From OMOG01 sp041485845 (lineage in GTDB: Bacteria; Acidobacteriota; Terriglobia; Bryobacterales; Bryobacteraceae): a DNA stretch of 6,446 nucleotides. A program made the position numbers and the translations under genes. Below are positions 6,353 to 6,446 of this stretch, piece after piece. The notes beneath the pieces were generated by a model. It saw only the letters and a list, made by a program, of their open reading frames with translations, was not told where the DNA came from and ran no database searches. Within the stretch, counting starts at the first letter, position 1; every line of letters starts with the position of its first letter. Location of the stretch: positions 1 to 6,446 of the forward strand of contig JBGPKH010000530.1 of assembly GCA_041485845.1 (NCBI GenBank), in the 5' to 3' direction.

Positions 6353-6446
6353 TGGGGTACAGCACCGACGCCGGGCTTCCGGAGGCCTGTTAAACAAGGG
6401 TTTCGCTCCAATCACAGACCTCTACATGGCTAGATGAAAGAATATG
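6353..6446. other. Unassigned sequence after the padR break
   Basis: No reading frame, RNA gene or clear repeat is recognised in these last 94 bases. They could belong to an inserted element beginning near 6320, but no terminal repeat partner is in view. Confidence 0.4.

Overview
The window fits a member of the Acidobacteriota, most likely from the Solibacter/Bryobacter side of the phylum. The basis is gene content: two large duplicated MacB/FtsX-type permeases of the ADOP kind (acidobacterial duplicated orphan permease), an acidobacterial-type PadR regulator translationally coupled to one of them, and the broken start of a second PadR gene. Coding GC is high. No ATP-binding subunit, rRNA, tRNA or CRISPR array is visible.

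Layout. Bases 1-2557, minus strand, carry an ADOP permease whose reading frame stays open to the left edge, so its last membrane segment lies outside the window. Its start codon overlaps the stop of a 119-residue PadR gene (2554-2913, minus) by the four bases ATGA, so the two form a PadR-permease operon. A good promoter with a small palindrome over its -35 box sits directly before padR and predicts a leaderless transcript. Bases 2951-3254 hold no gene, only GC-rich inverted repeats. A second permease, 3255-5720 on the plus strand, is divergent. It is complete, lacks the N-terminal permease prefix domain of the first, and has no PadR gene in its own orientation.

Bases 5721-6265 contain no convincing gene but are rich in inverted repeats between about 5845 and 6154. 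They include a perfect 13-bp hairpin, a perfect 14-bp inverted repeat enclosing 80 bases, a 17-base segment with two alternative pairing partners, and a long imperfect hairpin with 23/24-base arms. This is the least explained part of the window and could be a small non-autonomous element or a structured RNA. It is followed by a 14-base palindrome, a ribosome binding site and the first 17 or so codons of another PadR gene. PadR similarity then stops abruptly and a stop codon follows, suggesting a deletion or insertion at about 6320. Nothing recognisable follows to 6446.

How the parts may work together (inference): PadR probably represses its own operon from the promoter-proximal palindrome until a ligand releases it. 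The permeases are membrane proteins with large extracytoplasmic domains, and their ATPase, if they use one, must be encoded elsewhere. Their substrates cannot be read from the sequence.
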